A stretch of 64,000 nt of DNA from Thinopyrum elongatum (lineage: Eukaryota; Streptophyta; Magnoliopsida; Poales; Poaceae), in the NCBI GenBank assembly GCA_011799875.1, contig CM022303.1:216224255-216288254 (forward strand), in the 5' to 3' direction. Position numbers and translations under genes: made by a program. How positions within the stretch are numbered: position 1 is the first letter of the stretch; each line of letters begins with the position of its first letter. The notes beneath the pieces were generated by a model, which was given only the letters and a program-made list of their open reading frames with translations, made no database searches and was not told the origin of the DNA. Below are positions 19,943 to 30,847 of the stretch, piece after piece.

Positions 19943-22900
19943 TGTGGCACCCCGGCTCAGAGGAAACCGGAACGCCCCGTATTCCAGTCCCAGGGACAAG
20001 TCCACTGGAATACAGCACTGTTGGCATAGAACAAATCAGCTCTTTATTGCTATAAATATGGTTACAAAGATTACATCAACACGGCGACACTACGCCTGCT
20101 CAAAATAGCTCTATGCTAACAGCGGATCGACCTGAGGAGGCGGAGTATCTCTCGGCAGCGGAACAGCGTCGGCGGTGATGGACTCCACTCCACAGGGACT
20201 CTGGCTAGAACGCGTATCCTAGCTCGCGCAATCAACATCTTCGACAAACAAGCAGTCATGGCATGACCTGCAAACTGGCATGACACGCCAGGTGAGTACT
20301 TTGAATGTACTCGCAAGCTCACAACAAACATCAGCATTAAGGCAAGACAACATCACAGCAATCAAGATTAGGTTAAGATTTAATGTTACCGATAGGATAG
20401 TTGAGAATAACAATACAGGCTATACTCCCTGTATTCTGGTGACCAACTCATGATCACTCCAAGAATATCCAACGATCATCCTTGAGATCGTTACCAATAC
20501 TTGCCCATGGCATGATATCCGACTGTTACCATACTCAGATGAGTTCCTTCCTTATCACTGTCATTATAACGGTTGATCTCCTATAGAGGTCTGGACGGGC
20601 TGTCCAATACCGTGGACACGGCTATTCGAATAGATTTTACACTCTGCAGAGGTTGTACACTTTACCCACACCACGGAACTCATGGCCTCGTGCTCCCATT
20701 CGGGTGGACCAACGACGTTCCGACGAAACCCGCCTGACCCGTGACTCTTCCATCGTACGACCGGCAATCATACTCCCTCTTGGAGTCAGGCCCTGGGTGG
20801 CCCCGTGTCCTCAAGACACCTGCCAGCGTCCTGGCCAAACAAACTATCCCAAACGGGGACCTGGATCCAATAACTCAACTGGGCTCACAGGGTTATCGCC
20901 GCCTACCGGGCCAGGGTAGCGCGCGCGCATAACCCTCCCTCTTTGGAGGTACCGGTGGAAGAGCACGCGATCAGACCAAGTCAAGGCCGTCCCATACCGG
21001 CAAATGTGGCTGCACGAATAAGCCCGGACAGGTGACTCTCGATCAACCAACTAAGTTCACTTATTACCAGGTTGTTTCATCAAGTTAACTTAGTTGGTCA
21101 AATTAGGCATCTTATCCTCGAACAATCTTTCTGTCACAGCTGATACTCCGATATCATAGTAATCCAATAACCGGCATGCTTAGGCTACTGCTACTAGTTC
21201 ATATCCACAAATGCCGGATGAAATCCCAAAATAATCATAGACGGTAATCTCAACATCATAACCTCAACGAGTGGGTAAACTACTAGTCATTAACAATCCG
21301 GTATTCAACATCTACTCATGCATGTCATAATCCAATCCATGCTACAGATAACATTCTTGCTATTAAAGTAATTAATTAAACTATGATATTGCATTGCAAT
21401 TATGCAGATGATGGTTGTGGCTTGCCTGGAGATGAAGGAGTCATTGGAATGAAGTGCGGAAATGTCGCGGGGACGAATGCCGGAAACAGTTCTCTCTCGG
21501 AGGGGGCTGATTAGGGGCAAGGGCAATAAGGTCATTTTCACTATGTCAAAGCATTATGAAAATGATGCCAACAGAACGGGCTCGACGAGACGAAGAAGTG
21601 GGCTTTGGAATCACCTGATTTGGACTTACGAGCGAAGAGATATTGAGGAATGACTGCCAGGGACTTTTCTGCAAACATTTCATTAGCATCCAGGTCCCTG
21701 GACAGTTTCTAGAAAAAAAAACAAGAGGCACTGTGCCGACCCGGGCCGAAACTGCTGCCACTGCACTGCTGCTCCTGGGCCAAGCCCAACACCGATGCCC
21801 ACTAATTCAATTTTAAAAAAATTGGGCCACACCGGGCCAGGCCCACCCCATCCCTCCACCACCTCCTTCTTCCTCCTCCCGTACAGAACCGGAGAGGCAG
21901 GGCAGAGGCGGGTCCGGTGCCGGCCCCGGCGGCTCAGGCCATCCCCGGCGAAGGCGAGGACACCGGCGGGCGCGGGATGGGGCGTCGCGTCCAGGAGCGG
22001 CAGAGAGAGCGGCGGGGGAGGGCTGTGGAGTGAGCGGCAAAGGCGGCAGCGGACGGCGGCAGTAGGCGGCTCTGGTTCGCGTCGGGCGCAGTGCTCCGGC
22101 GATCCCGGCGATGAAAGAAGGAGGTGGGGTGAGTCTAACGGCAATATTGGGAGACCACCGGAGAGGTCGGGAGAGGAGGTGGTAGCTCGGCTGGCTCCAA
22201 TTCGAGCCGAGCTCCGCGGCGGCCATGGCGGCCAAAGGAGAGGAGGGGGGCTCCGGGGTTCAGGAGGGGGCTTGGGGAGGGGCAGAGGAGGGTGGCCAGC
22301 TCGCTGGTGAGGTCGGACGAGCCCGGGGAGGGCCTTAAATAGGCGGGCGACGGCGAGGTCCGGGCACGGCCGCGGTGACGCGTGCCCCGGTGCCTCGATG
22401 CCTCCAGAGCTCGTCTGGAGGAGGGGAGGGCATTCCAGGGGGTTCGGGGAGGGGCTGAGAGCGATCAAGAGGAGTCGGGAAGGACTGAGGGGGCTTGCGG
22501 TGGTCGGAAACGACAACGGCCGAGAGGACATGGCCCTGGCATGGCGGCCACAGGGCGATGGAGGGGACGGGAGAGAGGGAGACTGGTCTGGGGAGGAAGA
22601 AGACAGCGAGGGAGAGCTGTTGGACATGACTACTCGCGCGGAACCGACGAGGAGAAGAGGGGCCCGAGCTGACTAGTACGCAGCTCACGTCCATGTCATG
22701 CCAGGGCGGCGGTCACCGCGTGGACTCGGTGTTTCCACGTGTCCTGGTCAACTCCATCATGTCAACTCGATCAGTCACTCGTAGGAAGAGGTCAAGGAGG
22801 AAAGAAACGAGCATAGTGGCACATGAGTTGACCACAGCTTGCAGGTTTTGTCTGGAACAGGAAGGTGTTTGGAGTGGGCTGGGGGAGATCGAGCAGGATC

Positions 22901-24014
22901 TAGACTCCGATATTTGGCATGGGATGATCAAATGCTAAGGTGATCATGTCTGCAAATTTGCAGCTTATTTGGATGAAGATAAATAGCACTTGCTGTTCAA
23001 AGGGCCTCATTGACCATATTTGCAAAGTATGAAGTAGCACTCACATACTTCATTGGATTGAACTGAAATTTGTCAAGGCAGGGTTATTTGGACATATGAA
23101 GATGCTATAAAAATTTCATACCAAATGGACAAGCCATAATGGTACTTGCTTCACAAGCATCCTTTCTGTCCAGAAACTTGCAAAATTTGCACAGGGCAAT
23201 TGGATTACTGAATTGGGCCAAAACTTGGTTGAAGGAGTTGAAATGGATTTAAGAATGTCCTGGTAAATTTTCAGCTTAAATGAAGCAATATAAAATATAG
23301 TTGCTTCACAACTGAAAAATATGGCCAGAATCTAAGAATTGATGCTCTGCTCACTAAGATGATTGGATAGGGTTGAAACTTGTGTAAGAGTCATTATTTG
23401 GGCAATTGGAGGTGCTTGCAAAATTTCAACTCATTTGGATACTCCTAGCTAGCACTTGCTTCACAAAGATTCTAGTTGCCCAGAAACTTTGGAAATTAGC
23501 CAAGAGAGATTTAATATCCAAATAAAGTTGAATTTTGGCATGTGGCAATGATATGGATAGGAAAGGATGCCCAAAAAGTTTGAGAGCAAGTAGGCCAATA
23601 TAAAGGGTACTTGCTTCACAAACTGACAACTAGGGCAGAATCAGAAAAGGAATTTTGGTGGATTATTTTTGGACATGGCAAGGAATATTTTGACATATCT
23701 GGATAAGATATGTCCCAAAGGATTTATGAGAATTATTTGGGAATTTTGGGAATGATAGAAATATGAGTTGCTTCACAACTCAGAGCTGACAGGGTTATTC
23801 CTTTAATAGAAAAAGGAATATTCCCAAGAAAAGAATATTGGGATTGGTCCAAGATGGAAATGACAAGGTCTTGGGATGATTTTGAGGTTGGCAAGCCACT
23901 TGGGAGAGGAATCAAGGGTGATCTCTCCAGGTTTCAGGACTACTAAGCCACAGAAAAGCAAATCCAGACCAAAATAAAAAGGAAAAAGAAATGGGCAAAA
24001 TCCAGGGTGTCACA
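19943..24014 (-). repeat. 4.07-kb LTR (5' LTR of the minus-strand element)
   Basis: Minus strand: TGTGACACCC...GGTGCCACA, with TG/CA ends. The first third is AT-rich and made of 155-bp repeats. The middle (about 21740-22690) is strongly GC-rich and gives a 314-codon Pro/Ser-rich ORF that looks like leader sequence, not a gene. A polyadenylation signal AATAAA (minus, 20043-20048) lies about 100 bp from the end, which supports the orientation. Confidence 0.8.
22985..23790 (-). repeat. 155-bp periodic tandem array within the LTR
   Basis: The word ttgct(t/g).(c/t)aa recurs at 22990, 23146, 23301, 23456, 23611 and 23768, giving steps of 156, 155, 155, 155 and 157 bp. Between anchors the units share only short words (cagaaac/cagaatc, aaaatttca, atttgga.), so the array is old, yet the spacing is nearly exact. 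In element orientation it lies near the start of the LTR, where U3 control DNA is expected. Confidence 0.75.
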
Positions 24015-24404
24015 CCTGCTAAAGTTCGAACATGTCTGTAGGCCCAATTAGATAACGTCAATTCCGGCCCAGCTATAATTTGAGACCATTACGACAAGCA
24101 ATTATGGACAGGACCAAAACCAATCAATCAAAGGCCTATGAGAATTTTGGCCCCTGCGAGCCCATTAGGGCAGCCCATTAAGGGCAGTGGGCCGCTTCCT
24201 TCATATAGGGCCCACGACTGTTCGTGCTAACTAATAATTTCACTACTTTTTTGGCTTCCTAGCGACCAGTTTGCTGGAATGCGAGGCGCGCTAAGCAAAC
24301 GTACGGCATACAAGGAAAAACGTTGCACATCCAGCATATATTATAGGAAATTACATCCACTTGGCAATCAAAGACTGATGCCAGTGCAAATAAATGAACA
24401 GAAC
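24015..24404. other. Spacer, no gene seen
   Basis: Intergenic DNA downstream (minus sense) of the multi-exon gene, probably including its 3' untranslated region. No repeat or element end recognised. Confidence 0.35.
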
Positions 24405-27400
24405 TTAACGATCTACAACCTCACAATCTGCAACCTCAACGCGGATGACGCCCATAAGCATGTGAGCAAGTTCTTCCTTCTTTGCTACACTGTCTCTGAA
24501 AACATTGATCAGTTGTTGTTGTGCAAGAATGTGCACCTCTGATTCCTCCATGATTTCCATCATTGCTTCAGCCAGTAATTGGTTCACAAACATACATTTT
24601 TTCCGTTGGATTCAAGACAGAGGAAACTAAACAGATTCAGATGGCGATTTTGGCAGGCTTGTATTATTGATAGTAGAGAGTGTCTCGACCACCGCATCAT
24701 AACATAAATTAGGAGGGGAACCGAATAGATTAATCAAGAGTTATTGCCATATTACCTGTCCTAGATATATTGGAAAGAAACAATGGGGTTGCCTTGCTGT
24801 TTTCAGAGTTTGTCTTCTTATCTTCAACAGCCTGCACCAAATTAACACACTAGCTTTGCTATCATTGGCCAGGTCAGATAATAGGAAAGCAACATTGACA
24901 AAACGAATGTTTGGGCAACCACACCACACCAGCCTACACCAAATTAACATAATATGGCACAGCTATCATCAGCCAGGTAAGGTAATAGGAAAGCAACATT
25001 GATACAATGAATGATTGGGCAATCAGAACAACACTACAATTTAGTAATGTGCATGATATGAGATAGTACACTCATGCAGCTCAGTATGCAAAACTACCAG
25101 GCAGTTTTCCTTACAAAAATCAACATTGTTGCCTTTAATTATACATTTTACTACAAGTAAATTTAGATCAGATAAAGGTTGGATTCACACCGATTAACAA
25201 AATACATGCTGATGTAAAAATTTAGTGATATACAACAGGTACTTACATCAGCATTGGAGCACAGAGAATTCCCGCAAGATACTGTCCTCGAACATGATCC
25301 TAGTTTAGAAAGTGATCTATCCTTTAAGCTTATTTTCTAAAAGAGAGATGGGTAAGAAACATGTAGAAAATATGATCTGAATGCTATAAAATTTCATGAT
25401 GTGAGGATACACACACGCATTTTAGAATGGAGTTGACATATTTTTGTTGGACTGGAGCGGACTAGTTCTTTGGCCACTTGAATCTGCTTATTATCAGTAG
25501 TAGTTGGGTTTCTCTGTGCTGGAGAAGTATCTATGAACACTGGAGTTAGTCTACTATCTCCTGGCGTTTGGATCTTTTGCGAAGACCTTGTTTGTAACCC
25601 TTTAGATTCTAACATAGCCGTCTTCCCCTTGCATGCCTTATATAGAAGAATGGTGCTTCAGTTATAAAACATGCTACAGCAGAGAGATGGAATAGGTACT
25701 GAAGAATAGAAAGGCATGACATATTGACATGTATTCCCTCCATCCGGAAATAAATGGATGTGTCTAGGCGTTTTTCAGTTCTAGATACATCCATTTTTAT
25801 CCATTTCTACGACATGTAATCCGGACGGAGGGAGTATGATGTAAGAGCTAGGGATACGACATGACAACAGAGTAAAAAACACTAGTTGAATGTAAAACTG
25901 TATGATAGCGGAATACATACAGAAAAACACTAAGGCAACATATGCGTGTATGATTGGGAAACTAAGATGACATTGCAACAGACAACTAGAACATCGCTTC
26001 AATGTAAAAAAAAACATGGTATGGTAGACAGATGAAGTACATACTGATCAATAACAATGCATAAGATATTCAGAAGCATGATGTCCAAACTAAGCAGATG
26101 GCATTGCGACAAAGTAGAATGACAGTACTTGAATTTGAAAACATGTTATCATGAATGGAATAGGTACTGAAAAACAGGAAGGAATGACATATTTACATGA
26201 ATGATCAGCAGGCTAAGCACATGGCATTACAACAGAGTAGATGCACTCCAGGACATTATATGCATGTTGTACTCATATCACGGGCCAAGTTAGAGCAAGG
26301 ACCTTGTGGGGTGAATAGGATTCATCATCTTTCTGCAAGTCTTCTGAAGAACTGCCTTTACATGTTCCATCATATTGGGTATCATTGATGTCAAGTTTGT
26401 TGGCCGTTACATTGCTCCGTGAGGTTCTTGTGGATATATCAGTGTGTGCAATTATATCTGACATGCATGGAAGACAACTAGTAGTTAGATTTATGTAATG
26501 AGTGCCTGTAGGAGATGACATAAATAGTAGGACTAGGCTTAACTAGCAGCAACAGGTCTCAAAAACTAAAGGGAGAACACAGATGAAAGCTACAGAATAT
26601 GTATCGTTTGTACTCGAGATCAACTAGATGGCACACAAAAGTATTAAAGAACAACATAGGTAATACTAGAAGTGGTATAATACTATAATCACCAGCCTGT
26701 GGGATAGCATTGGCTGATGGATGATAACTATGGAACATCGTTACCTAAAGAACAAGTCTCTTATCTGAACTATGGAACAACGTTAACTCCTGAACAAGAC
26801 TCTTAAGAGATCAGCATGAATATACAGTGAAATGTGCTAATCTATTTTCCATGCTTAGATGAATAACAAGGCCATAAATGTTGCACACAAGTAAGATGAG
26901 GGTACAACCTATCTGGCCGCCATCCATAGGAGTGAGCATCATGTGCTGACTTGTCGATGGCCCTGCAGTTGTTGTGGCTGTCCATGTCGGGCACGCACGT
27001 TCGATGCTGGGAACTGTTGAGTGGGGACTATAGCTCCCTTCTGGTGTATGCTTCCCTTGTTGGAGCAGCTGCGGTGAGAAGGAAGACGGTGTGGCTGAAG
27101 ATGCAGAAAACACATAATGTTAAGAACGACACATATCTCTGATCTGAAGAAATACCCTAAGAGATCAACCATAAGGTACGAGAGTGGTCACACGTCTGAA
27201 AACTAAATTGGGGTCACACGATTTTATTTTATTTTGGTACTGTCCGATCTACGCCGGATGGCTTGATGGCCGTCTTGTGCCTCCCGGCTGACATTGTTCA
27301 GAATCTTCCCCGAAGAGCCGGCGACCACCGGCAAAGCAGCCTGCCTCCATCGTCCCTGGCCGCGAGAGCTTCGACCAAAACCCCGTTCCCCGCCCCACCG

Positions 27401-28129
27401 CACTGCCGTGGTTGCGCCGCCCCCGGCCAATCCACAAAGACTCGCCGTCATCCAGATCCGGCGGCGGCAGTACCTTCAACCCACACAACTCTAAGAAAGC
27501 CACCTAAGCGCTGCTTCCGCGACGAACTTGCGCCCCCGCACCCTTATGATAGACACCAGCCAACCGGCAGCCTAGGAGCTCCGCTGCCTCGAGGGGTGCT
27601 GCTTCCCATTGGGAATCGATTGGCCCGGAATAAAAATTCAGATGACTGACGCCTAAATAAAGTGATTTAAGATGAGTGTACGACCTATCTTGCGGCCCGG
27701 TGAAGTAGGCAGCTCCAGCTGCCGAGTCGGTGAGGCGAGCGCGGTTGTGGTGGCTCCCGGCGGCAGGAAAGCAGATATGTCGCGATGGTCGATGGCTACG
27801 GGGAAGCAGTGCCGGGGCCCTGGACGCATCCGAAGTTGGAGCCGCTCCGGCGCCGTGCACAATGGCGGGGGTGAATCTGCTCCGATACGGTTCACGTGGT
27901 CGTCGTCGAGGCAGCTCCGGCAGCATGGAGTAAGAGGCACACGGCCCAGTGCATGATGGCAAACAGACAGCGTCTCCGGCATTGGGGAGGAGGGCGGTGG
28001 TGAATTTGGTGCGGTGGGGGCGCCATGGAGGAGGGGCTGAGGTTTCGCGGCTGAGGAGAAGGGAGCTTCCGGGGAGAAGGTGATTTGGTGCCCACGATGT
28101 ATGAATGGGGAATTGGGAGGGGGGAACCA
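24405..28129 (-). CDS. Multi-exon minus-strand gene, function unknown (partial model)
   Basis: Several exons with GT/AG borders can be placed on the minus strand: a GC-rich 5' exon ending at 27685 (donor GATAG|GTCGTAC), 27094-26909, 26505-26303, about 25628-25410, 25299-25247, 24831-24756, and a last exon from about 24626 to a TAA at 24405. Readable pieces include a Ser/Thr-rich segment (SRSNVTANKLDINDTQYDG), MLESKGLQTRSSQKIQTPGD, a Cys-rich bit (GSCSRTVSCGNSLCSNAD), EDKKTNSENSKATPLF, and a final helical LAEAMMEIMEESEVHILAQQQ. I recognise no domain. The donor contexts of the first two exons are nearly identical (GATAG|GT.GTAC.CTCATCTTA), hinting at an exon duplication. The start codon, joining phase and intactness are unresolved. 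It may be a host gene or transposon-borne. Confidence 0.4.
24831..25035 (-). repeat. Tandem duplication in an intron (102-bp unit)
   Basis: The block starting cct(g/a)caccaaattaaca at 24831 recurs at 24933, and both units hold taggaaagcaacattga and gggcaa. The duplication places a second copy of the acceptor region (ggtgtagg on the minus strand) upstream of the 24831 exon. Confidence 0.65.
25732..25836. mobile_element. Stowaway MITE
   Basis: About 105 bp bounded by TA, with ends tattccctccatccgga and tccggacggagggagta, inverted repeats of each other. The length, TA target and ctccctccgt-type ends are the Tc1/Mariner-derived Stowaway pattern of Triticeae. It lies in an intron of the minus-strand gene model. 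Confidence 0.85.
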
Positions 28130-28256
28130 TGTCTTACGGATGCATTTGTCTGAAATGTGGGGGGAGTTACAGTTCTACCCATGCCTTTAGGCTTTTGGGC
28201 TTGGGTCTGTGTCTTGAGGGTCGGGGATAGTTGAGTAACTTTGCTTCTCCCAAATA

Positions 28257-28388
28257 GTGGGCACGAGCGATTTCGGGCAAGGAGGTTGTGTTTTGAAATA
28301 GTGTGCGCGAGCGATTTCGGGCGAGGAGGGCGTGTTTTGAAATAGTCGGCGCGAGTGATTTCAGCCGAGGAGAGGGTGTTTTGCCGCC
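28257..28388. repeat. 44-bp tandem repeat, three units
   Basis: Units at 28257-28300, 28301-28344 and 28345-28388, each with g.gcgagcgatttcgggc.aggag and tgttttgaaata. The third unit is diverged at its end, and a looser echo follows at about 28405. Confidence 0.8.
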
Positions 28389-29526
28389 CATGGTTTATGA
28401 ATTATTCGGCACCTGTCATTTCGGCCGAGGAGAAGGCATGCTTGGATGAAGTTACGAACCTATCCTTGATGTACAACGGGCCAATTGATGCGTGTCCCAC
28501 ATAGACCGGTAATTTCATGTCTCCCATTTATTTGCTCGGGCGAATTCCATCGAGCAGAGGGTGTTTAGCAGTTCGTTCAAATTTTGGGAGAACAAGCATC
28601 CACGTCTACCTTACCAAGTCGATTCGAATGGCCAGCAATTTGGCTGAGCCAGTTTAAGTATGGAAATGGAGTGTTCCATTTCAAAAAAAAAGTCGATTCG
28701 AATCAAATTTTGAAATATTAGCTTGCCACTTCTTTTTTAGATGGTGAGATGATGCTCGGGACTAATGTGTTTTTACATGCTCGTTGCTAACGATTTACTA
28801 TATGACAAATAGTTGACCCACTCAAAAACGGGAATCAAACCCAAAATGAAATATCTCAATTCAATGAAATAGCTCGTTTACCAGGTCAAAATAGTGAACT
28901 AAATCCAAAATTGAAGACCTCAATTGAGTAGCATGTTGTATTATAGTACTCCATGAACATGTTGAAAGTCAAATTAATGAACTTGTTTGATACGCATATC
29001 TCCGTTCATGTGTGGATTGCAGACAACATGTTCTCCAATTCAAATATTTGAATGCAAATTTATATCGAAACATGGTTTATATCAGTCTTTGATGCATAAA
29101 CGCGACCTCCCCCTCTCCCGGACTCCTGTTCTCTCTCGCGTCGACAATCTTAAATTCTATCGCACGCATCCAAAAACAAACCTTGTCGGTCCCTCTCCCT
29201 CTCTCTCTATCTCTCTCTGTGTGTGTGGGTGGGGGGTCTTTCTAGTTCGCATGCACCCTCCATGTATAGGTCTCTCTGGCACACAATGTATGATTCTCTA
29301 GTCCAAGCTAAATATCTAGGGTGCACTCATCGTACGCACACAAATTCCCTAGCTCATTAACCGTAACTCTCTCACACACCACTCTGCCGTCTCGGAGCTC
29401 TTCCCTCTCTCTCTCTCAAACTCTCCGTCTCCCTGGGTCACACATACACATGCATATCTCACTTGCACTCGATAGACCCATATAAAACTCTCTCTCTCCC
29501 TCGTTCTCTCTCCATCTCACACGCAC
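28389..29526. other. Spacer and CT-rich repeat unit before the LTR element
   Basis: 28400-29090 is AT-rich with no gene. From about 29100 the sequence is rich in ctctctc and cacacaca words. The part 29340-29526 parallels 37720-37860 (cacacatacacat, tagaccca, acgcac), so it is a first, partial copy of the ~0.95-kb duplicated block interrupted by the LTR element. Confidence 0.45.
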
Positions 29527-30455
29527 TGTCGTGGGAAACCACGGCCACCTATGGGGCCAAGGGCCCCTTTTGGTTCAGTAGGGGGACCGAGCACGTTGCA
29601 GAAAGAGCGGAGGAGCGTAGGGTAGCGCGGCAGAGATCACACGGGCAGTTTTACCCAGGTTCGGGCCGCCGCAAGGCGTAAAACCCTACTCTTGATTTGG
29701 TGGATTGATGGTGGATGGTGGTGGAAACGCAGCGCTCTTGCCCAGCAGGATTGCCTTAGGGCGAGAGCAGCTACGCGCGTATGAGTGTACAGGGGTCCGA
29801 ATCCTTTCTATGGTTGCCATGGGCCTCCTTTTATAGATTAAGGGGTCACCACAGTGACAAATCAATCATTGTGTACTGATTAGATAGCGAACAGTGCTAT
29901 CATACCTACTCTGCAGACAGAGCAGTATGCATTAAATGCGCTGCTCAGTGTCACATCAAGGCCTGCCCGACATGCCTTGCTGGGCTGTTTGGCCACCTTC
30001 TCTCCTGTCTGCGTGACACGTCGCAGGACTGGTGTCATCTGGAGGTGATTCCTGTAGGAAATGGCTGCCATGTGGCAAAAGGCAGCCACTTAGTCATCTT
30101 GGGGCTTGACGCCGCACCGATTGATGACTTGCGTTGCTGTGAGGTGGGGCGGTGAAGCCTTGGCGGGGTGTTTTGCCTTCGTATGCCCCGGCAGGCCTGC
30201 CGGGGCGGTCCTGAGGCTTGCTCCCGGGGCAACCTTGACCTTGCCAGGCTCTCCTGCCTGGCAAGGGAGGCTTTCCCTTAGCGGTGTCTTACTTCCTGGC
30301 TTGATTTGGTCTTCTCAACTTTCCCTTTGATTCCTCAAAGAGCCTATCTCTTCATCTTGGTCTTGTCTTGGATGTTGCAATCTTGCCGGGTTCGTGGCTC
30401 ACTGTCCGTGCGCAAGTCAGGGGAAAACATACACCCCTGTTTGCGTACCCCGACA
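29527..30455 (-). repeat. LTR (3' LTR in element sense)
   Basis: 929 bp, TGTCG...CGACA; matches 35946-36874 end to end. The minus-strand TATA box is at 29827-29835. Confidence 0.9.
29827..29835 (-). promoter_or_regulatory. LTR TATA box (minus strand)
   Basis: TATAAAAGG on the minus strand, conserved in the other LTR at 36246-36254. It sets the transcription direction of the element. Confidence 0.7.
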
Positions 30456-30847
30456 GAAGCCCCCGGGCCTGAGCCATACGTGTCGCTGGGCACGTTGGGT
30501 TAGGCCCCAAACAGTGCACGAACACGTGGCGAAAGAAGGCCGCGCGTATGGTGGTCTGTTATGATGACCAGTAAATCCAACGTCCACTTCGCGCAATTAC
30601 CGCGGGTCGTGGGGGCGTGGGACTTGCTGCAGTTAATGTAAAATGGTAACTTTTTGAAGAGTCGCGTCCTTCCCCACGTCCTGTCCCTTAAGAGAGGAAA
30701 ACGCGAAAGGGTACTGCTCATTCATCATCTGCCTCGCTTCCCCACCATCTTCCTCCGCAAGCCAAGCAACAGTTCTTCTTCCTCGCCCGCACCCGCCGCC
30801 AATCCCCTCTCCATTCCCTTCCCACATCCCCGCAGCATTTTGGAGAC

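Larger units (their letters stand above)
17168..24014 (-). mobile_element. LARD-like LTR retrotransposon, 3' LTR almost wholly deleted
   Basis: In minus orientation a 4072-bp 5' LTR (24014 down to 19943) is followed by a primer-binding site for initiator tRNA-Met, then a ~2.75 kb internal region with no retroviral-type protein, a polypurine tract (AAGGGGGGTAGG) and only ten bases of 3' LTR (gggtgtcaca, 17168-17177). LTRs over 4 kb with a noncoding interior define LARDs such as barley Sukkula; whether this is the same family is unverified. Flanks do not match (no TSD), in line with loss of the distal LTR. It needs enzymes from another element to move. Confidence 0.65.

Noticed and set aside
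21683..22627. 314-codon Pro/Ser/Leu-rich ORF on the minus strand
   Set aside because: It lies in the GC-rich middle of a 4-kb LTR, has low-complexity composition, no motif, and overlapping long ORFs in other frames; this is a composition effect.
24405..28129. Calling this a second CACTA or Mutator cargo region
   Set aside because: No terminal inverted repeats or subterminal arrays were found at either side.
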